Assembly: GCA_024235935.1 (NCBI GenBank)
Contig: JACKLL010000001.1
Location: 62,001-126,000, forward strand
Length of the DNA stretch: 64,000 nucleotides
From: Rhodoferax sp.
Lineage (GTDB): Bacteria; Pseudomonadota; Gammaproteobacteria; Burkholderiales; Burkholderiaceae_C
Direction: 5' to 3'
Positions within the stretch are counted from its first letter, which is position 1; each line of letters opens with the position of its first letter. The translations under genes and the position numbers were made by a program. This document shows, piece by piece, positions 63,014 through 64,000 of the stretch. The notes under the pieces were generated by a model that did no database searches, was not told where the DNA came from, and saw only the letters and a list, made by a program, of their open reading frames with translations.

Positions 63014-63997
63014 TCACCACCGGGGGCCCTGGTTGATCTCGCCGGTCAGCCGGGTCGACTCGCCACGCTTGCCGGACGCCTTCCAGATGCAATTTCCGTA
63101 GGTGTCCATGCCTTCGTTGTAGATCCGCACCGGCTGGGTGGGCTCGAAGCACCGCGTACCCTTCACGTCACCGATCAACAGCCCGCAGGCGCGCAGAAAT
63201 CCGGTCGCCCCCTGCAACACCAGCGCACCGATGCCCCTGTCATAAAAGCCGCCAATATTGCCGTGATTGCCGGCCACTTCCACAGTCTGCACGCGGATGT
63301 CCGACCCATAGTTGGCCGCTGGAAACGCATAACGGAACTCGTCACGGGCGCGCACCACCACGGCCGGTCCGTCCAGGTTCGACGGCAGCGTCAGATCGAG
63401 CGCGATACCGGTGAACACCGGATCCAGCAGCAACATGGCGGCGACGCGCACCTTCTCGGGTTCTGACGTTGTCAGCCCATGCTGCGTGAAACCGCGTGCG
63501 TCCAGCATGCGCGCGAACGCGACGGCCGCGCCGGCCCCGCGGCTGAAGCCGGTCACAACGACCGACAGCGGGTGGGTCTGCGCATCTGGATGCGCGTCGC
63601 GCCAGGCCATGGCCTCCCCCGCGAAATCCTTGTAGGCCGCCTTGACCGTCTTGTCCAGATACGGCGTCGGATTCGAGCTTCGTGCGCTGAATCCACCGCG
63701 CTCGGCACCGGTACCCACGCCGGCAAAATACGCGGCCTTGAGCTGCGGGTTGCCCTCGCGCTGCGTCTCGACCTGTTCGAACAACTCGGCCACATTCGTC
63801 TGCAGCGGTGCGCCGGACAAGGGCAGGTTGGCGCGGTCATTGTTGGTGCCGTCGAAAGCGGCAAAGTAGACGAACTGGCCCGGCACCAGGCTCGGTCGCC
63901 CCGCGCCAGCCAGCGCGTCGCAGCAAGCGCGCGTTTCGGCTAGTTCGTGCGCATCGAGGATGGCAGTGACAACGGCAAGAATGGACGACTCTGTCAT
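63014..63997 (-). CDS. DUF2235/Tle1-like lipase-fold protein
   Basis: The protein has 327 residues from ATG 63997, at the window edge but complete. FVYFAAFDGTNNDRANL is the conserved DUF2235 opening (F-D-G-T-x-N), and VVTGFSRGAGAAVAFARML is the G-x-S-x-G elbow of T6SS phospholipase effectors of the Tle1 kind. A possible catalytic acid is in LLLDPVFTG and His in VAGNHGNIGG. No VgrG or immunity-type gene is next to it in the window, so an effector role is unproven. Confidence 0.78.
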   Translation of the reverse strand: MTESSILAVVTAILDAHELAETRACCDALAGAGRPSLVPGQFVYFAAFDGTNNDRANLPLSGAPLQTNVAELFEQVETQREGNPQLKAAYFAGVGTGAERGGFSARSSNPTPYLDKTVKAAYKDFAGEAMAWRDAHPDAQTHPLSVVVTGFSRGAGAAVAFARMLDARGFTQHGLTTSEPEKVRVAAMLLLDPVFTGIALDLTLPSNLDGPAVVVRARDEFRYAFPAANYGSDIRVQTVEVAGNHGNIGGFYDRGIGALVLQGATGFLRACGLLIGDVKGTRCFEPTQPVRIYNEGMDTYGNCIWKASGKRGESTRLTGEINQGPRW

Positions 63998-64000
63998 GGC

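Overview
The window looks like a chromosomal segment of a GC-rich betaproteobacterium. Burkholderiales-type is the best guess: the chorismate synthase reads closest to Comamonadaceae forms as I remember them, and PEP-CTERM secreted proteins, BCCT and NMT1-type transporters and a cyanide-insensitive-type bd oxidase with a GbsR regulator fit the same group. Taxonomy is inferred from protein character, not from a search. Genes are dense, often overlap by 4 bases, and most are housekeeping or metabolic. I see no rRNA, no complete tRNA, no CRISPR array, no transposase and no integrase.

Layout. 1-5 kb: two DMT exporters, aroC with a CBS-domain gene on the minus strand, then metY. 4.4-6.5 kb: an alpha/beta hydrolase and a cytochrome P450 coupled to metY. 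6.7-11 kb: BCCT transporter, cNMP/CBS/DUF294 regulator and a DEDDh exonuclease. 11-16.5 kb: YihY membrane protein, DUF2069, FAD-linked oxidase, tag and an acyl-CoA ligase. 16.7-17.6 kb: a PEP-CTERM protein with a possible sigma-54 promoter and a strong terminator. 17.7-27.4 kb: an NMT1-type ABC transporter followed by a flavoprotein, a class III CoA-transferase, an enoyl-CoA hydratase, a ferredoxin and a Hyi-type isomerase, then a VWA protein and a LysR regulator. This looks like uptake and CoA-dependent catabolism of an unknown organic acid. 27.5-33.6 kb: minus-strand genes (DUF488, GNAT, VOC, a gamma-glutamylcyclotransferase/OMP-decarboxylase fusion, ACT-GNAT fusion, TspO, DUF1272, tautomerase).

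33.8-36.9 kb is a lower-GC accessory island. It holds three gene cassettes on the minus strand (toxin-antitoxin, small membrane protein, toxin-antitoxin), each followed by an attC-like site and with no integrase in view. Next to it is a DUF4160/DUF2442 pair flanked by 52-bp direct repeats made of a tRNA-Asn 3' end plus its terminator.

37-45 kb: hydrolase, cupin, DUF1439, a second PEP-CTERM protein, a NarL-type regulator with a TPR hybrid kinase, and small secreted or unknown proteins. 45-50 kb: M32 carboxypeptidase, lipoprotein, cytochrome b561, PepSY protein, Lgt-like/TlpA protein and a 1-Cys peroxiredoxin. 50-53 kb: a J-domain gene heading an operon of three proteins I do not recognise. 53-56.4 kb: a DUF5710 gene, a two-gene unit under a perfect LexA box, cytochrome b561 and a third DMT exporter. 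56.5-59.6 kb: gbsR-cydAB with two palindromes upstream. 59.7-64 kb: chaC and small membrane or secreted proteins, ending in a DUF2235/Tle1-like lipase.

The strongest candidates for something new are the fusion protein with an altered OMP-decarboxylase catalytic motif, the integrase-less cassette cluster, and the LexA-controlled small-protein operon.
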